Source: Chloroflexaceae bacterium
GTDB taxonomy: Bacteria; Chloroflexota; Chloroflexia; Chloroflexales; Chloroflexaceae
Direction: 5' to 3'
DNA: 64,000 nucleotides
Assembly (NCBI GenBank): GCA_028282325.1
Contig: JANQID010000052.1
Location: 90,968-154,967 of the forward strand
The position numbers and the translations under genes were made by a program. How positions within the stretch are numbered: the first letter of the stretch is position 1; every line of letters starts with the position of its first letter. Of the stretch, positions 16,672-25,092 are shown piece by piece. Below the pieces are notes generated by a model, which was not told where the DNA came from, made no database searches, and worked only from the letters and a program-made list of their open reading frames with translations.

Positions 16672-18093
16672 ATGGCGCGGATACGACAGATGCGAAGCAA
16701 AGCGCTGCGACGACAATTACTATCGCTGGCTCAGGCAGGCGTTGCCGGCTCCAGAGAGACCATCGATGAGCAAATTGATCATCTTCTTGCTGAGATGTTG
16801 GATGAAACGCCAATAACCGCACCTGCTCTGTTGCCAATCGATGAAGTTGATCCCAATCAACGGATTGTTGTTACCGGTATAGGCCTGGTTACGCCTTTCG
16901 GCGTCGGCATTGAACCGTTCTGGTCGGGTCTGATTGAAGGTCGCAGCGCCGTGTCGCGCATTGTGCGCTTTGATACAAGCGAGTTTGCATGCCAGATTGC
17001 AGGACAGGTTGAGGATTTCGAGCCGCGTGAGTTCATCGAAGCCAAAGACGCGCGGCGTATGTCGCGCAGCAGTCAGTTTGCCGTCGCTGCGGCGCGGATG
17101 GCGATTGATCATGCCGACCTCGAAATTCACGCTGGAAATTGCGATGACATTGGCGTGTATGTAGCGTGCGGTTCAACGTCGCTGCCTGAAACTGAGCAGG
17201 CGGTTGAGACTCTGCTCAACAAGGGCCCTATGCGAATTAGTCCATTGTATATTCCTTCCGCATTGCCCAATATGCCCTCGTGTCAGGTGGCGATACAGCT
17301 TGGCTTGTATGGCTACAACTCGACGATCGCCACAGCTTGCGCCGCGAGCGCTCAGGCAATCGGCGAAGCTGCCGCGATCATTCGGCGCGGCGATGCAGAG
17401 GTGATGCTGGCCGGCGGGACGGACGCGTCGATAAGTCGCCTGGCGCTGGGTAGTTTTAGCGTCATGCGGGCGTTGAGCACGCGCAACGACGAACCGGAGC
17501 GAGCTTCGCGCCCGTTCGATGCCCAGCGCGATGGATTTGTCGCCAGCGAGGGCGCCGGGGTGCTGGTGTTGGAACGGTTGTCGCATGCTCACCAGCGCGA
17601 CGCGCGTGTATACGCCGAGTTGCTCGGCTATGGCGGCTCGTGCGACGCCTATCATGTCACCGCCCCTGATCCGACCGGAAGGTCCGCAGCGCGAGCCATG
17701 CGCCGTGCATTGGCCAACGCCCGCGTCGATCCGCAGCAAGTCGATTATATCAACGCCCACGCGACCAGTACCGTCGCGGGCGACATTGCCGAGACGATCG
17801 CGATCAAGCAGGTGTTTGACGAATATGCTTACAGCATACCGGTTAGTTCGACGAAATCGATGACCGGACACCTGACCGGCTCGGCGGGCGTGGTGGAGGC
17901 GGCGGCGGTGATTCTGGCATTGAATCATAGCATCCTGCCGCCGACGATCAATCAGGAATTTCCCGATCCTCAATGTGACCTGGATTATATTCCCAATATG
18001 GCGCGCCAGAGTGACGCCCAGATTGCAATGTCAAACTCTTTTGGCTTTGGCGGCGTCAACGCGGTGCTCATATTCAAGCGGCATGATCAGTAG
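16672..18093 (+). CDS. fabF: Beta-ketoacyl-ACP synthase II-like protein with N-terminal extension
   Basis: Condensing enzyme of fatty-acid elongation: acyl-enzyme plus malonyl-ACP gives beta-ketoacyl-ACP. The Cys-His-His triad is visible in TACAASAQ, INAHATSTVAGD and MTGHLTGSAG, and the domain start RIVVTGIGLVTPFG and end SNSFGFGG are canonical. About 60 residues precede the normal FabF start, a basic then acidic helical stretch (RQMRSKALRRQL, EQIDHLLAEML) of no known family. The ATG at 16672 is one of three clustered starts (16663, 16666, 16672) behind a strong promoter. No other fab genes are adjacent, so a specialised role (polyketide or heterocyst-glycolipid-like KS) cannot be excluded. 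Confidence 0.87.
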   Translation: MARIRQMRSKALRRQLLSLAQAGVAGSRETIDEQIDHLLAEMLDETPITAPALLPIDEVDPNQRIVVTGIGLVTPFGVGIEPFWSGLIEGRSAVSRIVRFDTSEFACQIAGQVEDFEPREFIEAKDARRMSRSSQFAVAAARMAIDHADLEIHAGNCDDIGVYVACGSTSLPETEQAVETLLNKGPMRISPLYIPSALPNMPSCQVAIQLGLYGYNSTIATACAASAQAIGEAAAIIRRGDAEVMLAGGTDASISRLALGSFSVMRALSTRNDEPERASRPFDAQRDGFVASEGAGVLVLERLSHAHQRDARVYAELLGYGGSCDAYHVTAPDPTGRSAARAMRRALANARVDPQQVDYINAHATSTVAGDIAETIAIKQVFDEYAYSIPVSSTKSMTGHLTGSAGVVEAAAVILALNHSILPPTINQEFPDPQCDLDYIPNMARQSDAQIAMSNSFGFGGVNAVLIFKRHDQ

Positions 18094-18128
18094 CAACAGA
18101 AATCGGATTCGGCATTCCGCGAGCGCAT

Positions 18129-19160
18129 ATGAATTGGAACATCATCGGTCACGAGTGGGCCGTACACTATTTGCGGCAAAGCATCGCGTGCAAGCGCGAG
18201 GCGCATGCCTACTTGATCACCGGCCCGGCGAGCGTGGGGAAGGCGCTGTTGGCGTTGCGCCTGGCACAGACGTTGAATTGTGAACAAGGCGGCGATGAGC
18301 CGTGTCTGGCGTGTCGCACCTGTCGGCGAATCGAGCGCGGCAACTATCCGGATGTACGGATCGCAAGTATGGCCACGCAAGCTGCTGGCCTTAAACCGGA
18401 CGAGGCGGCACGGCAGAAAGAACTCAAGATCGGGACGATTCGCGAGTGGCGAGGTGACATCACTTTGAAGCCCTACGAAGGCCGCCGACGGGTGTTCATA
18501 CTGCACGATGCCGAGCGGCTCAACGAAGAAGCCTCCAACGCGATGCTCAAGACGCTGGAAGAACCGCCCGCATTCGCTAACTTGATCCTGATCGCCAACA
18601 GTACGGATCTGTTGCCTACGATTGTCTCGCGCTGCCAGGTCATTCGCCTGCGACCGCTCCCACGCCGGCAGGTCGCTGCGGCGCTGTCCGAACGGGTGGA
18701 TATAAGTGTGGAGGATGCGGCTTTGCTGGCCGCCTGGAGCGGCGGACGAATTGGATGGGCTTTGCGTATGGCCGAAGATTCGGAGGCGTTGCAGGCGCGC
18801 CAGGATCAACTCGCCGCCTTGCTTGAACTGCACAACCAGCCGTTGAGCGTAGCGTTTCGCTGGGCCGAGGAGCGCGCCAAAGAATATCGCGGCGGCGAAC
18901 AGCAGATGGTCTTTGAATGGATCGAACTCTGGCAGAGCTGGTGGCGTGATGTGATGCTCGCTGCTGCCGGTTGCCTGGAGAGCATTGCGAACATTGACCG
19001 GCGCGCCGACTTGGAACGGCTCGCGCGCGCTTACGAACTAGAGCGCGTCTATGGCTTCACCAGGCGTCTGAGTGAGGCGATGCAACAACTCCGTGAGAAC
19101 GTCTCGCCGCAACTGGTCTTGGAGAATTTGCTTGTGCATATGCCTGCCCGCGCGCGATAA
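18129..19160 (+). CDS. holB: DNA polymerase III delta-prime subunit
   Basis: A 343-residue AAA+ clamp-loader subunit. It has the Walker-A-like GPASVGKALLA, the zinc-binding cysteine cluster CLACRTCRRIERG characteristic of delta-prime/gamma, the DNA/ATP sensor region DAERLNEEASNAMLKTLEEPP and the SRCQ motif (IVSRCQVIRLR). The C-terminal half is a helical collar. The P-loop lacks the usual GxGKT/S and reads VGKALL, in keeping with delta-prime being a poor ATPase. It starts 36 bases after fabF and may share its transcript. Confidence 0.9.
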   Translation: MNWNIIGHEWAVHYLRQSIACKREAHAYLITGPASVGKALLALRLAQTLNCEQGGDEPCLACRTCRRIERGNYPDVRIASMATQAAGLKPDEAARQKELKIGTIREWRGDITLKPYEGRRRVFILHDAERLNEEASNAMLKTLEEPPAFANLILIANSTDLLPTIVSRCQVIRLRPLPRRQVAAALSERVDISVEDAALLAAWSGGRIGWALRMAEDSEALQARQDQLAALLELHNQPLSVAFRWAEERAKEYRGGEQQMVFEWIELWQSWWRDVMLAAAGCLESIANIDRRADLERLARAYELERVYGFTRRLSEAMQQLRENVSPQLVLENLLVHMPARAR

Positions 19161-19165
19161 CCACT

Positions 19166-19711
19166 ATGTCGCATATACTGCTCACGAAACTTCACCGCCC
19201 GCCAATCGCTCCCACATACATCCCACGCCCGCACCTTCAACAGCGATTGGATGCCGGCCTGGCCGAGCAACGGCGTTTGACGCTGGTCTCCGCGCCGGCC
19301 GGTTTTGGCAAAACCTCCTGTGTCAGCGCCTGGGTCGGCGGGCTGGATTGCCCGGTGAGCTGGCTCGCGCTGGATGCCGCAGATGATGAGCCGGGGCGTT
19401 TTTTCACCTATGTAATCACCGCGCTGCAAACGATCGATGCCAATCTTGGCCGCGAAATCGAAGGCTTGCTGCGCGCCGGTCAGCTCCCACCCGGCGAGAT
19501 TATCATCACCACGTTCAGCAACGATCTGCTGAAGCTGTCTGATCGCTGCGTGCTTGTCCTGGATGATTTTCAGGTAATTGAAGATCGTTTCATCCTCAAT
19601 GTCTTGCAGCAGTTGCTGGCCAATCTGCCGGAATCACTTCACCTGGCGCTGCTCACCCGCGAAGATCGAATGGCGTCATTCCAGGCTTATTCATTCTTGG
19701 TAAATGAATGA
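19166..19711 (+). pseudogene. Truncated MalT/LuxR-type ATPase regulator
   Basis: Only the first 181 residues of a regulator that is normally about 900 residues long. Residues 1-30 (KLHRPPIAPTYIPRP) are the family start, APAGFGKTS is Walker A, and CVLVLDDFQVI is Walker B. The frame then ends a few residues after LALLTREDR, exactly where the rest of the STAND ATPase module should continue. The TPR-like region and LuxR helix-turn-helix are absent and no continuation is visible downstream, where the rplU promoter begins. It overlaps nothing and starts six bases after holB. Most likely a decaying gene; a small dominant-negative product is less likely. Confidence 0.75.
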
Positions 19712-19754
19712 TACAATTTAGTGACTTAGGTTGTAAAACCTGCTGATCGAGCGT

Positions 19755-19783
19755 TTGACACGCCCTGACAGCTTTGCTATAAT
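19755..19783 (+). promoter_or_regulatory. Consensus sigma70 promoter for rplU-rpmA-rpmE
   Basis: A perfect TTGACA, 17-base spacer and a perfect TATAAT, the strongest promoter in the window, as expected for ribosomal protein genes. It lies 117 bases before rplU, leaving a leader of about 110 bases. Confidence 0.93.
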
Positions 19784-19827
19784 CGTATGAGCTAAGGGCG
19801 GTTCATCCGCTCTCTTTTCATGTCGCC

Positions 19828-19884
19828 GCAAACACGAGAAGCCGCCAGCGAGCGCAGGGACTGGCTCTTGCGCTGCGTGTTTGC
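19828..19884 (+). promoter_or_regulatory. Structured 5' leader of rplU (candidate ribosomal-protein leader)
   Basis: GCAAACACG (19828-19836) pairs perfectly with CGTGTTTGC (19876-19884), and an inner AGCGCA/TGCGCT stem (19851-19856 with 19869-19874) stacks inside it. The structure ends just before the GAAGGAG ribosome-binding site of rplU. Ribosomal protein L21 is known to autoregulate via leaders in other phyla; whether this leader binds L21 is inference. Confidence 0.55.
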
Positions 19885-19899
19885 TGAAGGAGCACAGGC

Positions 19900-20211
19900 G
19901 TGTACGCAATAGTTCGCGACCGCGGGATGCAATACCGCGTCGAGCCAGGACAGACACTTCGGGTCGATTTGCTTGATGTCGAACCGGGCGCAGTGGTCGA
20001 TTTCGATGAAGTATTGATGGTCAGCAACGATAGCGGCGTCAAAGTTGGCGCGCCGCTGGTCGAAGGCGCAAAAGTGCGCGCCAAAGTTGTGGGCAATATT
20101 AAAGGCCAGAAAATTATCGTCTTTCGTTATCGCAACAAAAAGCGCTATCGTCGCCGCACCGGCCATCGTCAGAAGTATACCAACGTCAAGATCAACGAGA
20201 TTATCGTGTAA
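19900..20211 (+). CDS. rplU: 50S ribosomal protein L21
   Basis: A 103-residue L21 that binds 23S rRNA near L20. Start YAIVRDRGMQYRVEPGQ, middle VDFDEVLMVSNDSGVKVGAP and the basic end GHRQKYTNVKINEI are all canonical. The start codon is GTG, preceded by GAAGGAG. First gene of rplU-rpmA-rpmE. Confidence 0.97.
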   Translation: MYAIVRDRGMQYRVEPGQTLRVDLLDVEPGAVVDFDEVLMVSNDSGVKVGAPLVEGAKVRAKVVGNIKGQKIIVFRYRNKKRYRRRTGHRQKYTNVKINEIIV

Positions 20212-20313
20212 GCGAACGCAGAAAAATGGAGCGCTTGCACAGACAGGTCAGAAGCACGTGATGTGATTCTTGCGAGCGTACCTTTAATTTATCAGTCACG
20301 AGGAGTGTGGGCA

Positions 20314-20610
20314 ATGGCACACAAAAAAGGCGTCGGCAGTTCGCGCAACGGGCGTGATAGCAAGCCGAAAATGCGTGGCGTAAAGTGTTTTGGGGGCGAG
20401 CACGTCATCCCTGGCAACATCATCGTACGCCAGTGCGGAACGAAAATCAAACCCGGCCCAAACGTTGGCATGGGTCGCGACTATACTATCTATGCTCTTG
20501 TTGAAGGCCATGTCTACTTCCAGCCTTATTCGCGAACCCAGAAAATGGTGAGCGTTGTTCCAATCGAAAGCGCGCCCGCCTCGCCGGAGGCTGCATCGTC
20601 CGGTGCATAA
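20314..20610 (+). CDS. rpmA: 50S ribosomal protein L27
   Basis: A 98-residue L27 with the N-terminal [18 protein letters not shown] that reaches the peptidyl-transferase centre, then [17 protein letters not shown] and [15 protein letters not shown]. The ATG at 20314 with AGGAG upstream is chosen over an in-frame upstream start at 20263. No N-terminal cleavage extension (as in Firmicutes) is present. A short Ser/Ala/Pro-rich tail is added at the C-terminus. Confidence 0.97.
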   Translation: MAHKKGVGSSRNGRDSKPKMRGVKCFGGEHVIPGNIIVRQCGTKIKPGPNVGMGRDYTIYALVEGHVYFQPYSRTQKMVSVVPIESAPASPEAASSGA

Positions 20611-20643
20611 CGCGCTATGATGCAGGCATTGAGGAGCATCGAC

Positions 20644-20946
20644 GTGAGAAAAGATATTCACCCGAAAGCATATACGACAGGCGTCGTTTGCAGTACGTGC
20701 GGCACGGTTTGGGATGTGCGCTCCAGCCGTGAGAATCTGCGCGTGGATATTTGTTCAAATTGCCACCCATTCTTCACCGGCGAGCAGCGCATTGTTGATA
20801 CCGCCGGCCAGGTTGATCGCTTTATGAAGCGTCTGGCTAACTCACAAGAGCGCCAGGCCGATCAGCAACGCCGCAAGGCCAAAGCTGAAGAGCCGCCCGA
20901 AAAGAAGAAGAGCTTGCTCAAAGAGATCTACGGTGACGAAGCCTGA
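20644..20946 (+). CDS. rpmE: 50S ribosomal protein L31
   Basis: A 100-residue L31 of the zinc-binding (C+) type. It begins RKDIHPKAYTTGVVCSTC, and the second cysteine pair is in DICSNCHPFFTG, followed by QRIVDTAGQVDRF. The start is a GTG at 20644 with GAGGAG upstream; the frame extends to 20617 but that start is poorly placed. The C-terminus has about 30 extra Lys/Glu-rich residues compared with the usual 65-75-residue protein. Confidence 0.95.
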   Translation: MRKDIHPKAYTTGVVCSTCGTVWDVRSSRENLRVDICSNCHPFFTGEQRIVDTAGQVDRFMKRLANSQERQADQQRRKAKAEEPPEKKKSLLKEIYGDEA

Positions 20947-20987
20947 TCTGCGTTTGGTGCGGGGAGAGTCGAAAAGCTACAATCCGA

Positions 20988-21018
20988 CGCGCGTCTGTCA
21001 TCAATGACGGGCGCGTTT
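20988..21018 (+). terminator. Terminator of the L21-L27-L31 operon
   Basis: CGCGC-GTCTGTCA and TGACGG-GCGCG form an imperfect stem closed by a TCAA tetraloop and followed by TTTCTC, 40 bases after rpmE. Confidence 0.65.
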
Positions 21019-21050
21019 CTCATACCAAATGCGGTTGAAGATTTCCGCGA

Positions 21051-21083
21051 AAACCTGCCAGGTTTTAGGAACCTGGCAGGTTT
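21051..21083. repeat. Perfect hairpin of the CCTGCCAGG family
   Basis: AAACCTGCCAGGTT and AACCTGGCAGGTTT form a perfect 14-bp stem with a TTAGG loop. It lies between the convergent rpmE operon and the small membrane-protein gene and could end transcription from both sides. Confidence 0.75.
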
Positions 21084-21095
21084 GACATGCGAGCG

Positions 21096-21296
21096 CTACA
21101 TAAAGAACGCCGCCGCGATCATCGCTGCAAGTAACAAGCCGCCCCAGATAAGAATACGCACGAGATCGGCACGCACATAGGCATAGTCAGCCGAGTAGTC
21201 TACTGGTTGAACGGCGGTTCGCTGCGGCGCCTGGGCCTGGCGACGCTGCGGCGAGCGCACCGGCTGGCGGCGACGTTGACGAGATTGAGCGGGCAT
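21096..21296 (-). CDS. Small basic membrane protein of unknown function
   Basis: A 66-residue protein: residues 1-30 are rich in Arg and Gln (QSRQRRRQPVRSPQRRQAQA), then a short linker, and residues 47-66 form one hydrophobic segment (ILIWGGLLLAAMIAAAFFM) reaching the C-terminus. This tail-anchored layout, with a basic face toward nucleic acid or anionic lipid, resembles small conserved proteins in Chloroflexia, but I recognise no family. It is divergent from purK. A TATAAT-like hexamer lies upstream at about 21337. Confidence 0.6.
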   Translation of the reverse strand: MPAQSRQRRRQPVRSPQRRQAQAPQRTAVQPVDYSADYAYVRADLVRILIWGGLLLAAMIAAAFFM

Positions 21297-21413
21297 ATCT
21301 GCATGCTCCCTGGCTGCTATCTTGACACATTGTGCATTATACCATCTGTTACGTCTGTGCCGAGAAACGGCGTACGCTTGCGCAAGCCGCGATCTCCAGC
21401 TATGATAACGCCC

Positions 21414-22544
21414 ATGATACGATTAGGAGTTCTTGGCGGCGGCCAACTCGCCCAGATGCTAACCCAGGCGGCGATCTCGCTTGGGATCGATATGACGATC
21501 TTTGAACGGAGCGCGGACAGTCCTGCCGGCCGGCTGACCCGGCGCGAGATCATCGGCGCTTGGTCAGATGAAGCTGCGCTCGAAGCATTCGCGACACAAT
21601 GCGATCTCGCCACGCTCGAAAACGAATTTGTGGACGCTGCGTTTGTGCAATGGCTGGAGCGCCGTGGTCTGCCAGTCTACCCAACCTCAGCCACGCTGGC
21701 GATCGTGCAGGACAAGCTGCTTCAAAAACAATGCCTAGAGGTCGCCGGGTTGCCGGCGCCGCGTTATTGTGAGGTTGCAACGCCAGATGTAGTGCATGCC
21801 GCCGCCGAGCGTTGCGGCTGGCCGCTACTACTGAAGGCGCGTCGCGACGGTTACGACGGCTATGGCAATGCGACGCTGCATACGCCCGACGACATTCCGG
21901 CGGCCTGGGCTCGGCTGGCAACCAACAATCGCCAGCTTATGGCCGAGTCGTTCGTGCCCTTCGCCAAAGAGCTGGCGGTGATGGTCGTACGCGGCCACGA
22001 TGGAGAGACGCGCACATACCCGGTTGTGGAAACCGTGCAGCGTAACCACATCTGCCACATTGTGCGCGCTCCCGCTCCTATCGCCGAAAGCATCGCCACA
22101 CGTGCACAAACGCTAGCTCACCGCGCGGTGCAAGCCATCGACGGAATCGGCATCTTTGGCATCGAGTTTTTTCTCCTGGCCGATGGCACGCTGCTCGTCA
22201 ATGAAGTGGCCCCGCGTCCTCACAACTCCGGGCACTATAGCATTGAGGGCTGCGTCACCTCACAGTTCGAAAATCACCTGCGCGCCGTGTTGAACTGGCC
22301 GTTGGGTCCGACCGACTTGCGCACACCAGCGGTGGTCATGATTAATGTGTTAGGTCAGCGCAATGGCGAGGCTCGCGGCGATGGCCTGGATGAAGCGCTG
22401 GCCGTTCCGGGCGCCCATCTGCACATCTATGGGAAACGCCAGGTGCGCGTCGGACGCAAGATGGGCCATGTCACCGCGCTGGGACATACGCTCGAAGAGT
22501 CCGAAGCGCTCGCCCAGCGCGCGGCGGATCTTATCCGTTTGTAG
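21414..22544 (+). CDS. purK: 5-(carboxyamino)imidazole ribonucleotide synthase
   Basis: ATP-grasp enzyme of purine synthesis: AIR + bicarbonate + ATP gives N5-CAIR. The 376-residue protein begins IRLGVLGGGQLAQML, as in the family, and contains KARRDGYDGYGN, the ATP-grasp FVPFAKELAVMVVRG and NEVAPRPHNSGHY with SQFENHLRAV. The ATG at 21414 matches the family start; the frame is open upstream and an ATG at 21402 is possible. purE follows 51 bases later. Confidence 0.94.
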   Translation: MIRLGVLGGGQLAQMLTQAAISLGIDMTIFERSADSPAGRLTRREIIGAWSDEAALEAFATQCDLATLENEFVDAAFVQWLERRGLPVYPTSATLAIVQDKLLQKQCLEVAGLPAPRYCEVATPDVVHAAAERCGWPLLLKARRDGYDGYGNATLHTPDDIPAAWARLATNNRQLMAESFVPFAKELAVMVVRGHDGETRTYPVVETVQRNHICHIVRAPAPIAESIATRAQTLAHRAVQAIDGIGIFGIEFFLLADGTLLVNEVAPRPHNSGHYSIEGCVTSQFENHLRAVLNWPLGPTDLRTPAVVMINVLGQRNGEARGDGLDEALAVPGAHLHIYGKRQVRVGRKMGHVTALGHTLEESEALAQRAADLIRL

Positions 22545-22595
22545 CCACATGCGCTTTGCTATGAGCAGAACTTCAGATAATGAAAGCGACACCCT

Positions 22596-23111
22596 ATGGC
22601 AGCACTGATTGGCATTATTATGGGCAGCGACAGCGATTTGCCGACGATGCAAGGGGCGATCGACGTCTGTCGTCAGTTTGGTGTTCCCATTGAAGTACGG
22701 GTGGTTTCGGCGCACCGCACGCCGCAAGATATGATCGAGTACGGTCGCACCGCGCACCAGCGTGGGTTAAAAGTGATCATCGCCGGAGCGGGTGGTGCGG
22801 CGCATTTGCCGGGCATGATTGCCGCCGTATCGCCGTTGCCGGTCATCGGCATTCCCGTGCCGAGCAAGGCGCTCAACGGATTCGACTCGCTGCTTTCCAT
22901 CGTGCAAATGCCGGCCGGCGTTCCTGTGGCGACGGTGGCGATTAGCGGAGGGCGCAACGCCGGGTTACTGGCTATCCAGATCCTCGCCACATCTGCTCCC
23001 AGATTGCTCGAACAAATGATCCAATATAAAGCTGAACTGGCCGATCAGTCGCGCGCCAAGAATGCGGCCATACGCGATGTGGCAGGCTCCGAGGAAGAAA
23101 CTCCGCATTGA
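22596..23111 (+). CDS. purE: N5-carboxyaminoimidazole ribonucleotide mutase
   Basis: Converts N5-CAIR to CAIR, the step after PurK. The 171-residue protein carries the class I signatures [26 protein letters not shown] with the catalytic His, and [16 protein letters not shown]. Its position directly behind purK is classical. Confidence 0.95.
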   Translation: MAALIGIIMGSDSDLPTMQGAIDVCRQFGVPIEVRVVSAHRTPQDMIEYGRTAHQRGLKVIIAGAGGAAHLPGMIAAVSPLPVIGIPVPSKALNGFDSLLSIVQMPAGVPVATVAISGGRNAGLLAIQILATSAPRLLEQMIQYKAELADQSRAKNAAIRDVAGSEEETPH

Positions 23112-23216
23112 CTCCCGTCGTTGCGATTGCTACACCGACATTCGGCCATCAGGCGGCTTCGAGTCGCCGCCAATACGAACGCCTAACCATGCCATTCATA
23201 TTATACTGGAGGAACT

Positions 23217-24227
23217 ATGCGCAACCTGCTCGTCACCGGCGGCGCCGGCTTCATCGGCTCCAACTTCGTTGCCTATATGCTCGAACACCATCCCGACTAT
23301 TGCATTGTCGTATACGACAAGCTGACATACGCTGGACGGCTTGAGAACCTCGAACGTGTGGCGAGCCACCCCAACTTTGCGTTTGTACGCGGCGACATCT
23401 GCGATATGGAGGCCGTACGCGCAGCCGTGATCGAGCACAGCATTGACACGATTGTCAACTTTGCGGCGGAAACTCACGTTGACCGCTCGATTATGGAGCC
23501 CGACGCCGTGGTCAGAACCAACGTGAATGGCACATGGACACTGCTAGAGATCGCCCGCGAGCATCAACTAGAACGCTTCCACCAGATCAGCACCGACGAA
23601 GTGTACGGGGCGATTCCCGCGCCGAATCGCTCACGCGAGGGCGATCCGCTGGAGCCGCGCAGCCCGTACTCTGCCAGCAAAGCCGCAGCCGAGCACCTGG
23701 TCTATGCCTACCATATTACCTATGGCCTGGTGACAACGATGACCCGTGGTTCAAACAACATTGGCCCGTACCACTATCCGGAGAAAGCTGTGCCGCTGTT
23801 TACGACCAATGCGATTGATGGTGTTCCGCTGCCCATTTATGGCGATGGTCGGCAAATGCGCGATTACCAGTATGTGCTTGACCACTGCGAAGGCATCGAC
23901 ATCGTGCTGCACAAGGGACAGCCCGGTGAAGCCTATAACGTGGGTACCGAAGTTGAGACCTACAACATCGATATGGCGCACAAGATTTTGGATATTCTCG
24001 GCAAGCCGCATACACTGATCCAGCATGTGACTGACCGCGCCGGGCATGACCGACGCTACGCGCTCGATTGTAGCAAGCTACGAGCGCTCGGCTGGCGTAG
24101 CCGGCATACCTTCGACGAGGCGTTGGAGAAAACGGTGCGCTGGTACGTAGAGAATCAGTCCTGGTGGCGACCGATCAAATCGGGCGAGTATCTGGAATAC
24201 TATCGCCGCCAATACGCAGAGCGCTAA
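23217..24227 (+). CDS. rfbB: dTDP-glucose 4,6-dehydratase
   Basis: Converts dTDP-glucose to dTDP-4-keto-6-deoxyglucose in rhamnose and deoxysugar synthesis. The 336-residue extended SDR has TGGAGFIGSNFV, the catalytic STDEVYG motif, YSASKAAAEHLV, TRGSNNIGPYHYPEK and IYGDGRQMRDYQY. GGAGGAA precedes the ATG. It lies 100 bases after purE, apart from the rfbF cassette at 7787. Its partner genes rfbA and rfbD are not in the window. Confidence 0.95.
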   Translation: MRNLLVTGGAGFIGSNFVAYMLEHHPDYCIVVYDKLTYAGRLENLERVASHPNFAFVRGDICDMEAVRAAVIEHSIDTIVNFAAETHVDRSIMEPDAVVRTNVNGTWTLLEIAREHQLERFHQISTDEVYGAIPAPNRSREGDPLEPRSPYSASKAAAEHLVYAYHITYGLVTTMTRGSNNIGPYHYPEKAVPLFTTNAIDGVPLPIYGDGRQMRDYQYVLDHCEGIDIVLHKGQPGEAYNVGTEVETYNIDMAHKILDILGKPHTLIQHVTDRAGHDRRYALDCSKLRALGWRSRHTFDEALEKTVRWYVENQSWWRPIKSGEYLEYYRRQYAER

Positions 24228-24302
24228 GCAACCCGCATCTTGTTGCTCTATCCGTCTTGTCTTGCATACTCACATCAAATTCGATTAAAGACGTACCCAA
24301 AG

Positions 24303-24331
24303 ACCTGACCGATTTTGGAAATCGGTCAGGT
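24303..24331. repeat. Perfect hairpin of the CCTGACCG/CGGTCAGG family
   Basis: ACCTGACCGATTT and AAATCGGTCAGGT form a perfect 13-bp stem with a TGG loop between rfbB and tdk. It belongs to the same style of element as those at 12487, 21051, 39024 and 41730. Confidence 0.7.
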
Positions 24332-24389
24332 AACAACTCGACTTTTGAGCCGAAACTGGTATCAGATATGGTGTAAAGGAAATAGTACT

Positions 24390-24971
24390 ATGACCCGTCC
24401 TAGTTCAAGCGGGCGCGTTGAGATCATCTGCGGCTGTATGTACAGCGGTAAAACCGAGGAGTTGATCCGGCGCATTCGCCAGGTACGTATCGCCCGACAG
24501 CAATTCCGTATCTTTACGCCACACCTGGATACGCGCTACGGCGAGGATCAAATCGCCAGTCATACCGGCGCACGTCTGGAAGCGCAACCGGTCTCCTCAA
24601 TCGCCGAGGTTCTCGCCCGATCGGAAGATGCCCAGGTCATCGCCATTGACGAACTACACTTTCTCAATGACACGCCGCAGTCGATCGTTGACGGATGTCA
24701 GACATTGGCCGATCGCGGGTTGCGCGTGCTGATCGCTGGTCTAGACCAGAACTATCGCGCCGAGCCGTTTGAAGCAGTGTCCCGGTTGATGGCCGTTGCC
24801 GAACAGGTGGACAAACTCTACGCGATTTGCGTGCGCTGCGGAGCGTACGCTACCCGCTCGCAACGGTTGATCGACGGCAAGCCCGCGCCGCACGATGCGC
24901 CAACACTCGTTGTCGGCGGGCTCGATTTGTACGAGGCGCGCTGCCGAGCCTGTTATGAGCCGGCTTTGTAA
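24390..24971 (+). CDS. tdk: Thymidine kinase (type II)
   Basis: Salvages thymidine to dTMP using ATP. The 193-residue protein has the P-loop [11 protein letters not shown], the Walker-B-like IAIDELHFL, the lasso region [11 protein letters not shown] and a zinc site formed by CVRCG and CRACY, all typical of the small human-TK1-like enzyme. The ATG at 24390 follows AAAGGAA; the frame opens earlier, at 24315 inside the hairpin, but lacks a ribosome-binding site there. Confidence 0.95.
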   Translation: MTRPSSSGRVEIICGCMYSGKTEELIRRIRQVRIARQQFRIFTPHLDTRYGEDQIASHTGARLEAQPVSSIAEVLARSEDAQVIAIDELHFLNDTPQSIVDGCQTLADRGLRVLIAGLDQNYRAEPFEAVSRLMAVAEQVDKLYAICVRCGAYATRSQRLIDGKPAPHDAPTLVVGGLDLYEARCRACYEPAL

Positions 24972-25021
24972 TTGCATGGTACAGCGCAAAACTCGGCGTG
25001 CGCCTATGAGCGTGCACACCA

Positions 25022-25055
25022 GAAGCCCGGAGCCGCTATAGCAACTCCGGGCTTC
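25022..25055. terminator. Bidirectional terminator between tdk and pspA
   Basis: GAAGCCCGGAG and CTCCGGGCTTC form a perfect 11-bp GC-rich stem with a 12-base loop, between two convergent genes. Confidence 0.7.
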
Positions 25056-25092
25056 GGTATAATCCGTTCCGTTACGCAGCGCCGATTGCTTG

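Noticed and set aside
17173..17973. 266-codon minus-strand frame within fabF
   Set aside because: Shadow of fabF; contains runs of Arg/His typical of reverse-frame translation.
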